From Firmicutes bacterium UBA5473 (GTDB lineage: Bacteria; Bacillota; DTU084): a DNA stretch of 6,179 nucleotides. The notes beneath the pieces are model-generated. The model made no database searches. It was given only the letters and a program-made list of their open reading frames with translations, and was not told where the DNA came from. A program made the position numbers and the translations under genes. Below, piece after piece: positions 1-6,019 of this stretch. Within the stretch, counting starts at the first letter, position 1. Each line of letters opens with the position of its first letter. The DNA is taken from assembly GCA_002427165.1 (NCBI GenBank), contig DIQB01000066.1, positions 1 through 6,179 on the forward strand, given 5' to 3'.

Positions 1-16
1 ATAGGGGGCTTCACAG

Positions 17-556
17 ATGCACAACGACATCGAATCCATTCTTCTTTCTAGAGAGCAGCTTCATGAGAAAGTGCTCCAGCTGGCAGCCGAGATCACAGAG
101 GACTACCGCGGAAAGGATCTGTTGGCAGTATGTATTCTCAAAGGCTCGATTATCTTTTTCTCTGACCTGATTCGGGCCATAGAGCTGCCACTTGAGACGG
201 ACTTTGTGGCCATCTCAAGCTATGGGCATAGCACAAGTTCCAGCGGTGTGGTGAGGATCTTAAAGGATCTAGATCAGAACATTCAAGATCGGCATGTATT
301 GGTGGTGGAGGATATTATCGACAGCGGGCTGACGTTGAAATACTTACTGGAAAACCTCTCCTCCCGCAAGCCAAAAAGCCTCCATGTCTGCACACTTTTG
401 GACAAGCCCGAGCGCAGGACAGTTGAGATCGAAACAGCTTATAATGGGTTTTCCATTCCAGATCGGTTTGTAGTGGGCTATGGTCTGGATTATGCAGAAA
501 AATATCGGAACCTCCCCTACATCGGTGTGTTGAAGCCTGAAATCTATCAAGATTAG
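17..556 (+). CDS. hpt: Hypoxanthine/guanine phosphoribosyltransferase
   Basis: This cytoplasmic purine salvage enzyme transfers the phosphoribosyl group of PRPP to hypoxanthine or guanine, giving IMP or GMP. The 179-residue protein has the usual bacterial HPRT length. Visible motifs are the LKGSIIF loop (41-47), the mobile SSYGHSTSSSG loop (67-77), the PRPP-binding VVEDIIDSGLTL motif with its acidic pair (96-107), the DKPERR loop (129-134) and the C-terminal FVVGYGLDYAEKYRNLPYIG region (151-170) that contacts the base. The ATG is preceded by AGGGGG at 3-8 with an 8-base spacer, so this start is well supported. GMP synthase follows 14 bases after the stop, so the two are almost certainly cotranscribed and both feed the GMP pool. 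The promoter must lie upstream of the window; in many Bacillota hpt follows tilS, which cannot be checked here. Confidence 0.96.
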   Translation: MHNDIESILLSREQLHEKVLQLAAEITEDYRGKDLLAVCILKGSIIFFSDLIRAIELPLETDFVAISSYGHSTSSSGVVRILKDLDQNIQDRHVLVVEDIIDSGLTLKYLLENLSSRKPKSLHVCTLLDKPERRTVEIETAYNGFSIPDRFVVGYGLDYAEKYRNLPYIGVLKPEIYQD

Positions 557-570
557 AAAGGAAGAACTCT

Positions 571-1794
571 ATGCGGCAAACTGTAGTTGTACTTGATTTT
601 GGCGGCCGAAATAGCCAAACTATTGCCAGGAAGATCCGCGACCTTGGCGTCTATAGCGAGATCTGGCCAGCAAATACTCCCCTCTCTCGCCTCTCGCAGG
701 CAAAGGCGATAATTTTAGCTGGGTCCTCTGACGCAAAAGCAGATTCCCAAATCCAAAAGCTTGGGATCCCAGTTTTGGATCTTAGAAAACTTGAGCCTGA
801 GGAAAAAGCATTGAGGAATTTTCTCTTTGAGATTGCCCACTGCGAGGCATCTTGGACGCCCCAGTCTTTTGTTCAGGAGTATCTAGAGGCTATTCGGACG
901 CAAGTAGGTGATGAAAATGTGATCTGTGCTCTGTCGGGTGGTGTTGACTCTAGCGTGGCTGCCACGTTAGTGCATCAGGCAATTGGCGATCAGCTTACTT
1001 GCATTTTTGTGGATCATGGCCTTCTTCGGAAGAACGAGGCAGCGGAAGTGGTAGCCACCTTCGCCGAGCGGGGAATTAAGCTCCTTGCCATCGATGCCCA
1101 GGATCGGTTTTTAGAGAAACTCAAAGACGTATCAGATCCGGAGCGGAAACGGAAGATTATCGGTGAGGAATTTATTCGTATTTTTGAAGAAGAGGCCAGA
1201 AAGCTAGGTTCCATTCGTTTTCTGGTGCAGGGGACATTGTATCCCGATGTGATTGAAAGTGGCACCGACGGAGAAGTGAAGGTTAAGTCCCACCACAATG
1301 TGGGTGGATTGCCTGAGGATATGGAGTTGGAGCTTTTAGAGCCCCTGCGGGAACTGTTTAAAGATGAGGTGCGGCAGGTGGGGCTCGAGCTGGGTCTGCC
1401 ACCTGAGATGGTGTACAGGCAGCCTTTTCCAGGTCCAGGGTTAGCTGTGCGGGTTATCGGTCCTATCACTTCCGAGAAGCTAGCAATCCTCCGGGAGGCT
1501 GATGCAATTGTGCGCGAAGAGCTTGCAAAAAGCGATCCGGGGCGGGAGATTTGGCAGTGCTTTGCAGTTCTGACCAATACCCGGGCTGTGGGTGTGAAAC
1601 GTGATGCGAGGACGTATGATTATGTGGTGGCTGTGCGGGCTGTGAGCAGCTCAGATGGGATGACTGCAGATTGGGTGCGGGTTCCCTATGACTCATTGGC
1701 TACTATCTCTACTCGCTTGATGGAGCTTGAGCATGTGGGTAGGGTAGTTTATGATATTAGTGCAAAGCCACCTGGAACTATCGAGTGGGAGTAA
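571..1794 (+). CDS. guaA: GMP synthase with a gutted glutamine amidotransferase domain
   Basis: GMP synthase adenylates XMP with ATP and aminates it to GMP. The ATP-pyrophosphatase part is complete: P-loop LSGGVDSS (121-128), YPDVIES (224-230), KSHHNVGGLP (239-248). The dimerisation domain carries RQPFPGPGLAVRV (283-295) and ends in the family-typical KPPGTIEWE (399-407). The protein has 407 residues, against about 510-525 for ordinary bacterial GuaA. The loss is confined to the N-terminal class I glutaminase domain. Residues 5-50 still match its first strands (VVVLDFGGRNSQ... for the usual LDFGSQYTQ), and GIPVLDLR (65-72) aligns with the nucleophile strand GVPVFGVC of E. coli, with Arg72 where Cys86 should be. 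The sequence then jumps to LRNFLFEIAHC (81-91), the end of the domain. The catalytic His and Glu (usual GVQFHPE) are absent. From this I infer an ammonia-dependent enzyme, or one fed by a separate glutaminase. The ribosome binding site AAAGGAAG (557-563) fits the ATG. Confidence 0.93.
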   Translation: MRQTVVVLDFGGRNSQTIARKIRDLGVYSEIWPANTPLSRLSQAKAIILAGSSDAKADSQIQKLGIPVLDLRKLEPEEKALRNFLFEIAHCEASWTPQSFVQEYLEAIRTQVGDENVICALSGGVDSSVAATLVHQAIGDQLTCIFVDHGLLRKNEAAEVVATFAERGIKLLAIDAQDRFLEKLKDVSDPERKRKIIGEEFIRIFEEEARKLGSIRFLVQGTLYPDVIESGTDGEVKVKSHHNVGGLPEDMELELLEPLRELFKDEVRQVGLELGLPPEMVYRQPFPGPGLAVRVIGPITSEKLAILREADAIVREELAKSDPGREIWQCFAVLTNTRAVGVKRDARTYDYVVAVRAVSSSDGMTADWVRVPYDSLATISTRLMELEHVGRVVYDISAKPPGTIEWE

Positions 1795-1800
1795 ACGCCA

Positions 1801-1843
1801 AAATGCCCCGGAACCAAATCAAAGGTTCTCGGGGCATTTTTTT
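1801..1843 (+). terminator. Intrinsic terminator after hpt-guaA, possibly bidirectional
   Basis: An AAATGCCCCG-GAACC arm (1801-1815) pairs with GGTTC-T-CGGGGCATTT (1824-1839) around an 8-base A-rich loop, with one bulged T at 1829. A run of seven T's (1837-1843) follows. It starts seven bases after the guaA stop. Read on the minus strand the same hairpin is followed by four T's, so it could also end the convergent Fic transcript. Confidence 0.92.
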
Positions 1844-1876
1844 GAATGCGGCAACATTATCCCGAATCAAGATTTT

Positions 1877-2626
1877 TTATGACAGTTCAGGGAAAGGGAT
1901 ATGCAGCAACCGCATAATATCCTTCTCGGACTCCAGCACCCGCTCGGCAATAAAATCCACAAACGGCCTATCGTCCTTATGGGCGCGTTCCAGGAGGCTA
2001 ATATATTCCTGGCGCAGGACCGGAGGAATGACAGCAAGCATATAACCTTTCTGAATAAGGGCCGTATTCATCAACAACCGGGAAAGCCTTCCGTTTCCAT
2101 CAATGAAGGGATGAATGAACACGAACCGTTTATGCAGCAACGCCGCGAACTCTACCGGATGATAGTTGTCGCGTTCGGACGCCACCCATCTAAACAGCTT
2201 CAACATTTCCTCTCCTATCCTCTTCACATCGCACACATCATAATCGGATCCAGTTATAAACACCGGACGATCACGGTACCGGCCGGCTTCTTTGGAATTA
2301 ATTCCCGAATAGAACATACGGTGCATAGTAAGGGCGTCGCTCTCGCTAATCCGACTGCTGCCAAGCAGCGTAAACATGAAGTCATACGCCTGGGCATGTC
2401 CCAACGCCTCGAGAGTATCCCGGAGCGGCTTTCCACCAACGGTCAGTCCGTCTTCCAGAAGGACCTTTATCTCGCTAATAGTAAGGGTATTCCCTTCAAG
2501 AGCATTACTGGACCAGGTGAGGCCTATACGATAATATCTCTTTATTTCCTCAAGCAGATGACCTTCAAAGGGACGGAGCCCATCAATTGCCTCTTTATAA
2601 CGGTCTATTTTATCAATTAGCTGCAT
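1877..2626 (-). CDS. Fic domain protein with N-terminal self-inhibitory motif (probable AMP transferase)
   Basis: Fic proteins attach a nucleotide monophosphate, usually AMP from ATP, to hydroxyl side chains of target proteins. The 249-residue sequence carries the full catalytic motif HPFIDGNGRLSR (172-183), including the catalytic His172, the acidic residue Asp176 and both arginines. The SSNALEGN segment (39-46) matches the inhibitory helix signature [S/T]xxxE[G/N], with Glu44 expected to block ATP gamma-phosphate binding. In family terms this places it with class II (N-terminally inhibited) Fic proteins, which need no separate antitoxin. LEDGLTVGGKPLRDTLEALGHA (57-78) is typical of this subgroup. 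No extra DNA-binding domain is visible. The start is uncertain: a GGAGG lies 13 bases before the ATG, longer than ideal, although the protein N-terminus looks complete. The gene converges on guaA and lies downstream of a HigA-like gene. The target is unknown. Confidence 0.92.
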   Translation of the reverse strand: MQLIDKIDRYKEAIDGLRPFEGHLLEEIKRYYRIGLTWSSNALEGNTLTISEIKVLLEDGLTVGGKPLRDTLEALGHAQAYDFMFTLLGSSRISESDALTMHRMFYSGINSKEAGRYRDRPVFITGSDYDVCDVKRIGEEMLKLFRWVASERDNYHPVEFAALLHKRFVFIHPFIDGNGRLSRLLMNTALIQKGYMLAVIPPVLRQEYISLLERAHKDDRPFVDFIAERVLESEKDIMRLLHIPFPELS

Positions 2627-2768
2627 AGAGCAACACCATCCTCCACTTTATGCGCGATAATAATACCACTCGTTACTTCGGTAGCATTTTCAGCACCACA
2701 CCAAGGACAAGTCTATGCTCTCTCGCTCTTTCAAAGGCAACTTTATATTCTGCAGCCTGACGCTTCGG
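2617..2768 (-). pseudogene. Coding-like debris, including a half zinc-ribbon fragment, upstream of the Fic gene
   Basis: Two short open stretches in different frames read like protein but lack credible starts. One (2673-2768) contains RQAAEYKVAFERAREHR and has no start at its beginning. The other (2617-2712) reads TCPWCGAENATEVTSG and ends ...VALCS at a TAA that overlaps the Fic start codon region. CPWCG is a typical first zinc knuckle; the second pair is cut to a single Cys just where the stop falls. A one- or two-base frame change near 2712 would join them into one frame. I infer an eroded small gene, but chance reading frames of this length are common and no family is recognised. Confidence 0.3.
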
Positions 2769-2907
2769 CTATTTTCTTTAATTCATCAACTGTAAAGCTC
2801 TCCAATGGATTATTATACCTCTTTTGGCCATTGTAGATACGCCCTTTCTTGATTACATTATGGCAACCTTTCTGCGGCTCTTTCTGTATCGGGCAAACCC
2901 GTTTCAT
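2743..2907 (-). CDS. Small hypothetical ORF overlapping the HigA-like gene (54 residues)
   Basis: An ATG at 2907, inside the 3' end of the HigA-like gene and in another frame, opens 54 codons ending at TAA 2743-2745; the overlap is 50 bases. The C-terminal half (from GRIYNGQ through FTVDELKKIAEASGCRI) looks like real protein. Its last stretch resembles the closing helix of XRE-type helix-turn-helix domains, where xxLxKIAxAxGCxL is common. The N-terminal part is Cys- and Lys-rich and unconvincing, and there is no good ribosome binding site, only a GAAGAA upstream. It may be the tail of a broken regulator rather than an expressed gene. It lies in the same frame as the downstream CPWCG fragment but is separated from it by three stops. 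Confidence 0.3.
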   Translation of the reverse strand: MKRVCPIQKEPQKGCHNVIKKGRIYNGQKRYNNPLESFTVDELKKIAEASGCRI

Positions 2908-3205
2908 TTATATTTCTTCGCTCAAGGCGCACTTTAATCCTTTGATAATTATTTTCTAGTGCAAGCCAAAAGCTTGCAGGGGTTTTAAAAACACTTTCCA
3001 GAGCTTGTGCAGTCTGCGCTGTAATAGGTACTTTTCCAATAATTATTTCACTTAAGATTTTGGGGGTACAAGCTAGTCTTTTTGCTAATTGAGATCGATT
3101 CATCCCCATAGATTCGAGATACTCTTTTATCGTTTCTCCAGGAGGGATCGCTATTGTGGGCTGAAAACCTTGAATCCTCTCACTTATAATTTTAATCACC
3201 TCCAA
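2858..3205 (-). CDS. HigA-like XRE-family antitoxin/transcriptional regulator
   Basis: The 115-residue protein is a DNA-binding helix-turn-helix protein of the HigA antitoxin family. Visible are the family opening IPPGETIKEYLESMGM (20-35), the HTH SQLAKRLACTPKILSEIIIGK (38-58), PITAQTAQALESVF (60-73) and the signature PASFWLALENNYQ (76-88). HigA proteins normally neutralise a HigB mRNA-cleaving toxin and repress their own operon. No HigB-like gene lies upstream (ribU is there) and none is seen downstream. The PPGET...ASFW...NNYQ pattern is also shared with long HigA-like proteins carrying a C-terminal metallopeptidase domain, so this could be a truncated N-terminal half; residues after about 95 look unlike family sequence. 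The start is TTG at 3205, served by GAGGAG (3213-3218) with a 7-base spacer. A perfect GGAGGTGAT (3195-3203) lies within the first codons. Confidence 0.85.
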   Translation of the reverse strand: MEVIKIISERIQGFQPTIAIPPGETIKEYLESMGMNRSQLAKRLACTPKILSEIIIGKVPITAQTAQALESVFKTPASFWLALENNYQRIKVRLERRNINETGLPDTERAAERLP

Positions 3206-3245
3206 GCATCTTCTCCTCTAGATTCACTGCAAATTTCAGACCGAC

Positions 3246-3275
3246 ATTATATAGTTCCATTCAACACCAATACAA
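3246..3275 (-). promoter_or_regulatory. Possible promoter for the HigA-like gene
   Basis: On the minus strand TTGTAT (3270-3275) and TATAAT (3246-3251) are 18 bases apart, across the last codons and stop of ribU and about 40 bases upstream of the HigA-like start. The -10 box is perfect, the -35 box is moderate. It would free the regulator from FMN control, but read-through from ribU is also possible because no terminator is seen between the two genes. Confidence 0.35.
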
Positions 3276-3894
3276 GCAGAATACATGAAACCAAAACAAT
3301 AGCAGAGACCAACATGACACCTGGATTGAATTTTTTAGTTTGTTCGCCTTGGATTGACTCTGAAATTAAGTTACTTTTACGCAATGTGGTCACTATTGGC
3401 TTGTAGAGAAGCATGGTAATTGCCAAATTCAGACCGGCCTTCAAAAGATTGAAAGGAAGAATTGCTGGAACCAATAACTTAACCACCGCTTCTCGTGGAT
3501 AGCCAAGATAGATCGGAGTGATAATATAATTCCACAGCAGCATAACAGCTGTCATCAAGATAGAGCCTGAAATAAGACCGCCTATTGCACCTTTTAGCGT
3601 TCTGTTTCTTTGATAAATATAGGCAGCTGTACATGCAAAAGCACAGGTGGAGATAACATTCATGACGAAGCCAATAATTCCAGTATCGCTTACTGTAAGC
3701 ATCTCCACAAAGGAGACTAATAAAGAGATAACGAAAGCCGATAATGGTCCGAAGATAAATCCACCTATTGTGATGATGACGTCTTTGGGATCGTATTTTA
3801 AGAACAGTACCACCGGTATCCTTCCTACTGCCATTACTATGTAAGAAATAGCACTGAGCATGGCCAAAGTAGTGAGTTTGCTTGTTTTGTTCAT
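3247..3894 (-). CDS. ribU: Riboflavin ECF transporter S component
   Basis: This membrane protein is the substrate-binding subunit of an energy-coupling factor transporter. It works with a shared EcfT-EcfA-EcfA' module, not encoded here, to import riboflavin. The 215-residue sequence is very hydrophobic with about six core membrane segments (near 8-30, 40-62, 72-94, 103-125, 140-165 and a further one). The KYDPKDVIITIGGFIFGP stretch (33-50) is characteristic of RibU. After the core, a charged linker (172-189) leads to a further hydrophobic segment (191-212), so the C-terminus is longer than in short RibU proteins. The ATG has a GGGGG ribosome binding site (3903-3907) with an 8-base spacer, immediately after the terminator of the FMN riboswitch. 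That riboswitch supports riboflavin as substrate and predicts expression only when FMN is scarce. Confidence 0.93.
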   Translation of the reverse strand: MNKTSKLTTLAMLSAISYIVMAVGRIPVVLFLKYDPKDVIITIGGFIFGPLSAFVISLLVSFVEMLTVSDTGIIGFVMNVISTCAFACTAAYIYQRNRTLKGAIGGLISGSILMTAVMLLWNYIITPIYLGYPREAVVKLLVPAILPFNLLKAGLNLAITMLLYKPIVTTLRKSNLISESIQGEQTKKFNPGVMLVSAIVLVSCILLVLVLNGTI

Positions 3895-3908
3895 TGGTAA
3901 TTCCCCCT

Positions 3909-3951
3909 AAAAAATAATAACACCTGAAAACTATGTCTTTCAGGTGTTATT
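3909..3951 (-). terminator. Riboswitch-controlled intrinsic terminator before ribU
   Basis: On the minus strand a perfect 13-bp stem (arms 3938-3950 and 3917-3929, containing AACACCTGAAA and its complement) with an 8-base loop is followed by TATTATTTTTT. It sits between the FMN aptamer and the ribU ribosome binding site, the layout of a transcriptional OFF switch. I could not settle the competing antiterminator pairing by eye. Confidence 0.88.
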
Positions 3952-3981
3952 TAAATAGGTGTATCCGCAGAAAATAGACAC

Positions 3982-4104
3982 GCCTTCTCTTATCCAGACT
4001 ATACTGTCGGTTTTGGAATTTCACCAAATCCTGTGCTTGCGCACCTGCGTTTTCACGCTCGCGGACTATACCGCCGGTCGGGAATTTCACCCTGCCCTGA
4101 AGAC
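3982..4104 (-). ncRNA. FMN riboswitch (RFN element)
   Basis: The minus strand shows the conserved RFN blocks in order: CAGGGCAGGGTGAAATTCCC, then GACCGGCGGTATAGTCCGCGAGC, then the GCAGGTGCGCAAGCACAGGA arm, GGTGAAATTCC, AAACCGACAGTATAGTCTGGAT and GAGAAGG. The closing P1 helix is GTCTTC (4099-4104) with GAAGGC (3982-3987), allowing one G-T pair. FMN binding is expected to let the terminator at 3909-3951 form and stop ribU transcription. Confidence 0.97.
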
Positions 4105-4128
4105 ATTGTTTTCAAAAGTTCTAGAAAC

Positions 4129-4156
4129 ATTATAGCACCTATGTTTTCTTTTGCAA
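4129..4156 (-). promoter_or_regulatory. Sigma-A-type promoter for the FMN riboswitch-ribU transcript
   Basis: On the minus strand TTGCAA (4151-4156) and a perfect TATAAT (4129-4134) are 16 bases apart. Transcription would start near 4120-4124, leaving about 15-20 bases before the P1 helix of the riboswitch. It lies in the intergenic gap after the 315-residue gene. Confidence 0.75.
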
Positions 4157-4185
4157 ATACTTTGTGAAAAAATATTGCAACCTCA

Positions 4186-5133
4186 TCAGGTGCCAGTTGA
4201 GCTTAGCTCATGCTTTAGTATTTGATATTTAATTTGAAGCGCGGATCTTGGTGAGACGTTTTTCGCTATAGCCTCCTCATACTCTGCAACCCATGTCTCT
4301 TTTGCATCATACATTTCAAGCACTCTGAGGAGGACATAAAGCTTGGGTTCATTACGTGCTGGATAACTTTGCTTGAACCATTTTGCAGCCTGCTCATATT
4401 CGTAGAGACTTGCATAAAGAGCAAATCCGATAAATGCAAGGTTTTCTCGCCATACATCCTGACTTTCTTTATTTTTATAACTCTTTTTATATAAAACCTG
4501 CACCTGCTCGATGGCCAACTCCTTCAAGGGTGGAGTTTTCAGCATTTCAACTACGACCCTATCTAGGCCGCTGCTGTTAGTACCCCAGCCATATACTTCT
4601 GCTGCCGCTGAAATAATTTCTGCCATAGTCTCCTTGTCGGCACCTTGCTTCAACTTTGCAGCAATCACAGAGCTGAGGAACATACTTTGCTCTACCCCAA
4701 CTGAAGCGAAGGGATCGTTTGAGTTAAATAGTAAATAAGAGGTAGCATAACATAACATCCTGTAGAGTTTATCCAGTAGCTCTCCCACTCGCTTCGGTTC
4801 CTCATCGGTCCAGGGCAAAAGCTCTTTATAGAGCCTTTTGACAATAAACCGCCACTTAGGCCGATTTTTTTTATGGATTACATTATTAGGAGCAAAGTAA
4901 TATTGATTGTATGCATCATCCAAAAATTCCAGGGTCTCGTCCTCAATTTCCTCAAGATCCCTGCGTGCAGGTTCCCTCTTCTTCGGCCCTGGAAACTGTA
5001 ACTTAACGATGCTATCGATCTCTTTTTCTTCCTTAATTTTCTTCGGGAGCGCTTTGTACATCTCCACCACAAGAAGCTGCAGTTGCGCCTGATCGTATGT
5101 TGCAATAGTATCCCTCAGTTCCCCTACTTTCAT
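4186..5133 (-). CDS. Hypothetical helical protein, function unknown (315 residues)
   Basis: I do not recognise a named domain. The protein is soluble and predicted mostly helical, with no signal peptide or membrane segment. The N-terminus (KVGELRDTIATYDQAQLQLLVVEMYKALPKKIKEEKEIDSIV) resembles a helical module I associate with uncharacterised Bacillota proteins. An acidic stretch follows (DLEEIEDETLEFLDDAYNQYYF). The C-terminal part has repeat-like helical pairs (FALYASLYEYEQAAKWFKQSYPARNEPKLYVLLRVLEMY), suggesting a TPR-like solenoid, by inference only. The start is chosen at ATG 5133: GAGGT (5141-5145) sits 7 bases upstream. A GTG at 5142 is in frame and would add three residues but overlaps that ribosome binding site. 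It follows rsmE by 91 bases on the same strand, with no convincing terminator between, so cotranscription is possible. Confidence 0.8.
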   Translation of the reverse strand: MKVGELRDTIATYDQAQLQLLVVEMYKALPKKIKEEKEIDSIVKLQFPGPKKREPARRDLEEIEDETLEFLDDAYNQYYFAPNNVIHKKNRPKWRFIVKRLYKELLPWTDEEPKRVGELLDKLYRMLCYATSYLLFNSNDPFASVGVEQSMFLSSVIAAKLKQGADKETMAEIISAAAEVYGWGTNSSGLDRVVVEMLKTPPLKELAIEQVQVLYKKSYKNKESQDVWRENLAFIGFALYASLYEYEQAAKWFKQSYPARNEPKLYVLLRVLEMYDAKETWVAEYEEAIAKNVSPRSALQIKYQILKHELSSTGT

Positions 5134-5224
5134 CGGCTTCACCTCGTGTTTCTTCCATCTAGTAAATAATAAAAGCCCACTTCGGTACGCGTTCTCTGCC
5201 CCACTTTATTGCTGCCGAAAGTAC

Positions 5225-5974
5225 TCAATTCAAGTCCCCTAATTGATAGAGAACCAAGGCCGGTGCCACAATTGCAGCTGTCTCTGTACGCAGGATTCGA
5301 GGGCCCAGCGTTACGGGCCTGGCACCATATCTTTTCGCCTCGGCTACCTCGCCTTCCGCGAGCCCCCCTTCAGGACCGATTAGAATAATCACCTTGCCGA
5401 TACCCTTTTGTTCCTTCAGCACCTCTCCGATTCCCGCTCGCCTCTCATCCTCCCAGGGCACCAAAAAGAGCGTTTCATCACTTTGCTCTTGCCCCTCGAG
5501 CCATTGGGATAATTTGAAGATACCCTCCACTTGAGGTACGATGCTACGACGACATTGCTTTGCAGCCTCAAGTGCGATCCGCCTCCAGCGCGTTAACCTT
5601 TTTTCAACTTTGCTACTGTCCAGCTTCACAACAGAGCGCTGGGTATCTAGGAGCACAATTTTCGAAACTCCGATCTCCACAGCTTTTTGAATAATAAGCT
5701 CCAGCTTCTCCCCTTTGGGCATGCCTTGCAGCAGGATTACCTCCAAAGGAGGCTCTCCCAGGCCCACTGTGGCATCGCGGAGGGTGCAGAGCACCTGGTT
5801 ATCTACGAAGTCAGAAATCAGGGCTTGATACTCTTGCCCCTCAGACACTATAATAATTTCATCGCCCTTCTCCAGCCGTAAGACATTTCGCAGATGATGA
5901 GCATCAGATCCGCAAATCCAAGCCTTATCCCCTTCTATAGCAGCTTGGGGAATAAAAAAACGCCTTTGTGTCAC
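5225..5974 (-). CDS. rsmE: 16S rRNA (uracil-1498-N3)-methyltransferase
   Basis: RsmE methylates N3 of U1498 in 16S rRNA within the assembled 30S subunit, using S-adenosylmethionine. The 249-residue length is typical. The N-terminal PUA-like RNA-binding region has the DAHHLRNVLRLEKGD motif (24-38). The C-terminal SPOUT knot has LQGMPKGEKLELIIQKAVEIG (82-102), EAAKQCRRSIVPQV (136-149), the SAM-binding loop LIGPEGGL (198-205) and LGPRILRTETA (223-233). The start is GTG at 5974, preceded by AAAGGAA (5981-5987) with a 6-base spacer; an ATG two bases upstream is out of frame and closes at once. In many Bacillota rsmE follows dnaJ and prmA, but here a promoter directly upstream suggests an independent start. 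All expected family motifs are present. Confidence 0.96.
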   Translation of the reverse strand: MTQRRFFIPQAAIEGDKAWICGSDAHHLRNVLRLEKGDEIIIVSEGQEYQALISDFVDNQVLCTLRDATVGLGEPPLEVILLQGMPKGEKLELIIQKAVEIGVSKIVLLDTQRSVVKLDSSKVEKRLTRWRRIALEAAKQCRRSIVPQVEGIFKLSQWLEGQEQSDETLFLVPWEDERRAGIGEVLKEQKGIGKVIILIGPEGGLAEGEVAEAKRYGARPVTLGPRILRTETAAIVAPALVLYQLGDLN

Positions 5975-6019
5975 ATCAAATTCCTTTCTTGGGCAATGTA
6001 GCCGGTCTTTCTAAAATCT

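Noticed and set aside
1014..1577. A 187-codon minus-strand frame inside guaA
   Set aside because: Serine/arginine-rich shadow of the guaA coding strand; the plus-strand protein has all expected motifs.
1901..2620. A 239-codon open frame on the plus strand opposite the Fic gene
   Set aside because: It is the antisense shadow of a clear Fic gene with an intact catalytic motif; its translation shows no family-like pattern.
3089..3406. A plus-strand frame across the HigA-like/ribU junction
   Set aside because: It runs antisense over two recognisable genes and has no recognisable motif.
4174..4192. A hairpin just after the 315-residue gene (ACCT-GATG-AGGT then T-rich)
   Set aside because: Only about four base pairs, too short for an intrinsic terminator.
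4198..4210. Palindrome TGAGCTTAGCTCA
   Set aside because: It lies inside the last codons of a coding sequence and is short enough to arise by chance.
5179..5222. A possible terminator between rsmE and the next gene
   Set aside because: ACTTTCGG and CCGAAGT can pair only with a bulge and a loop of about 30 bases; the T-rich stretch after it is broken, so it is too weak to call.
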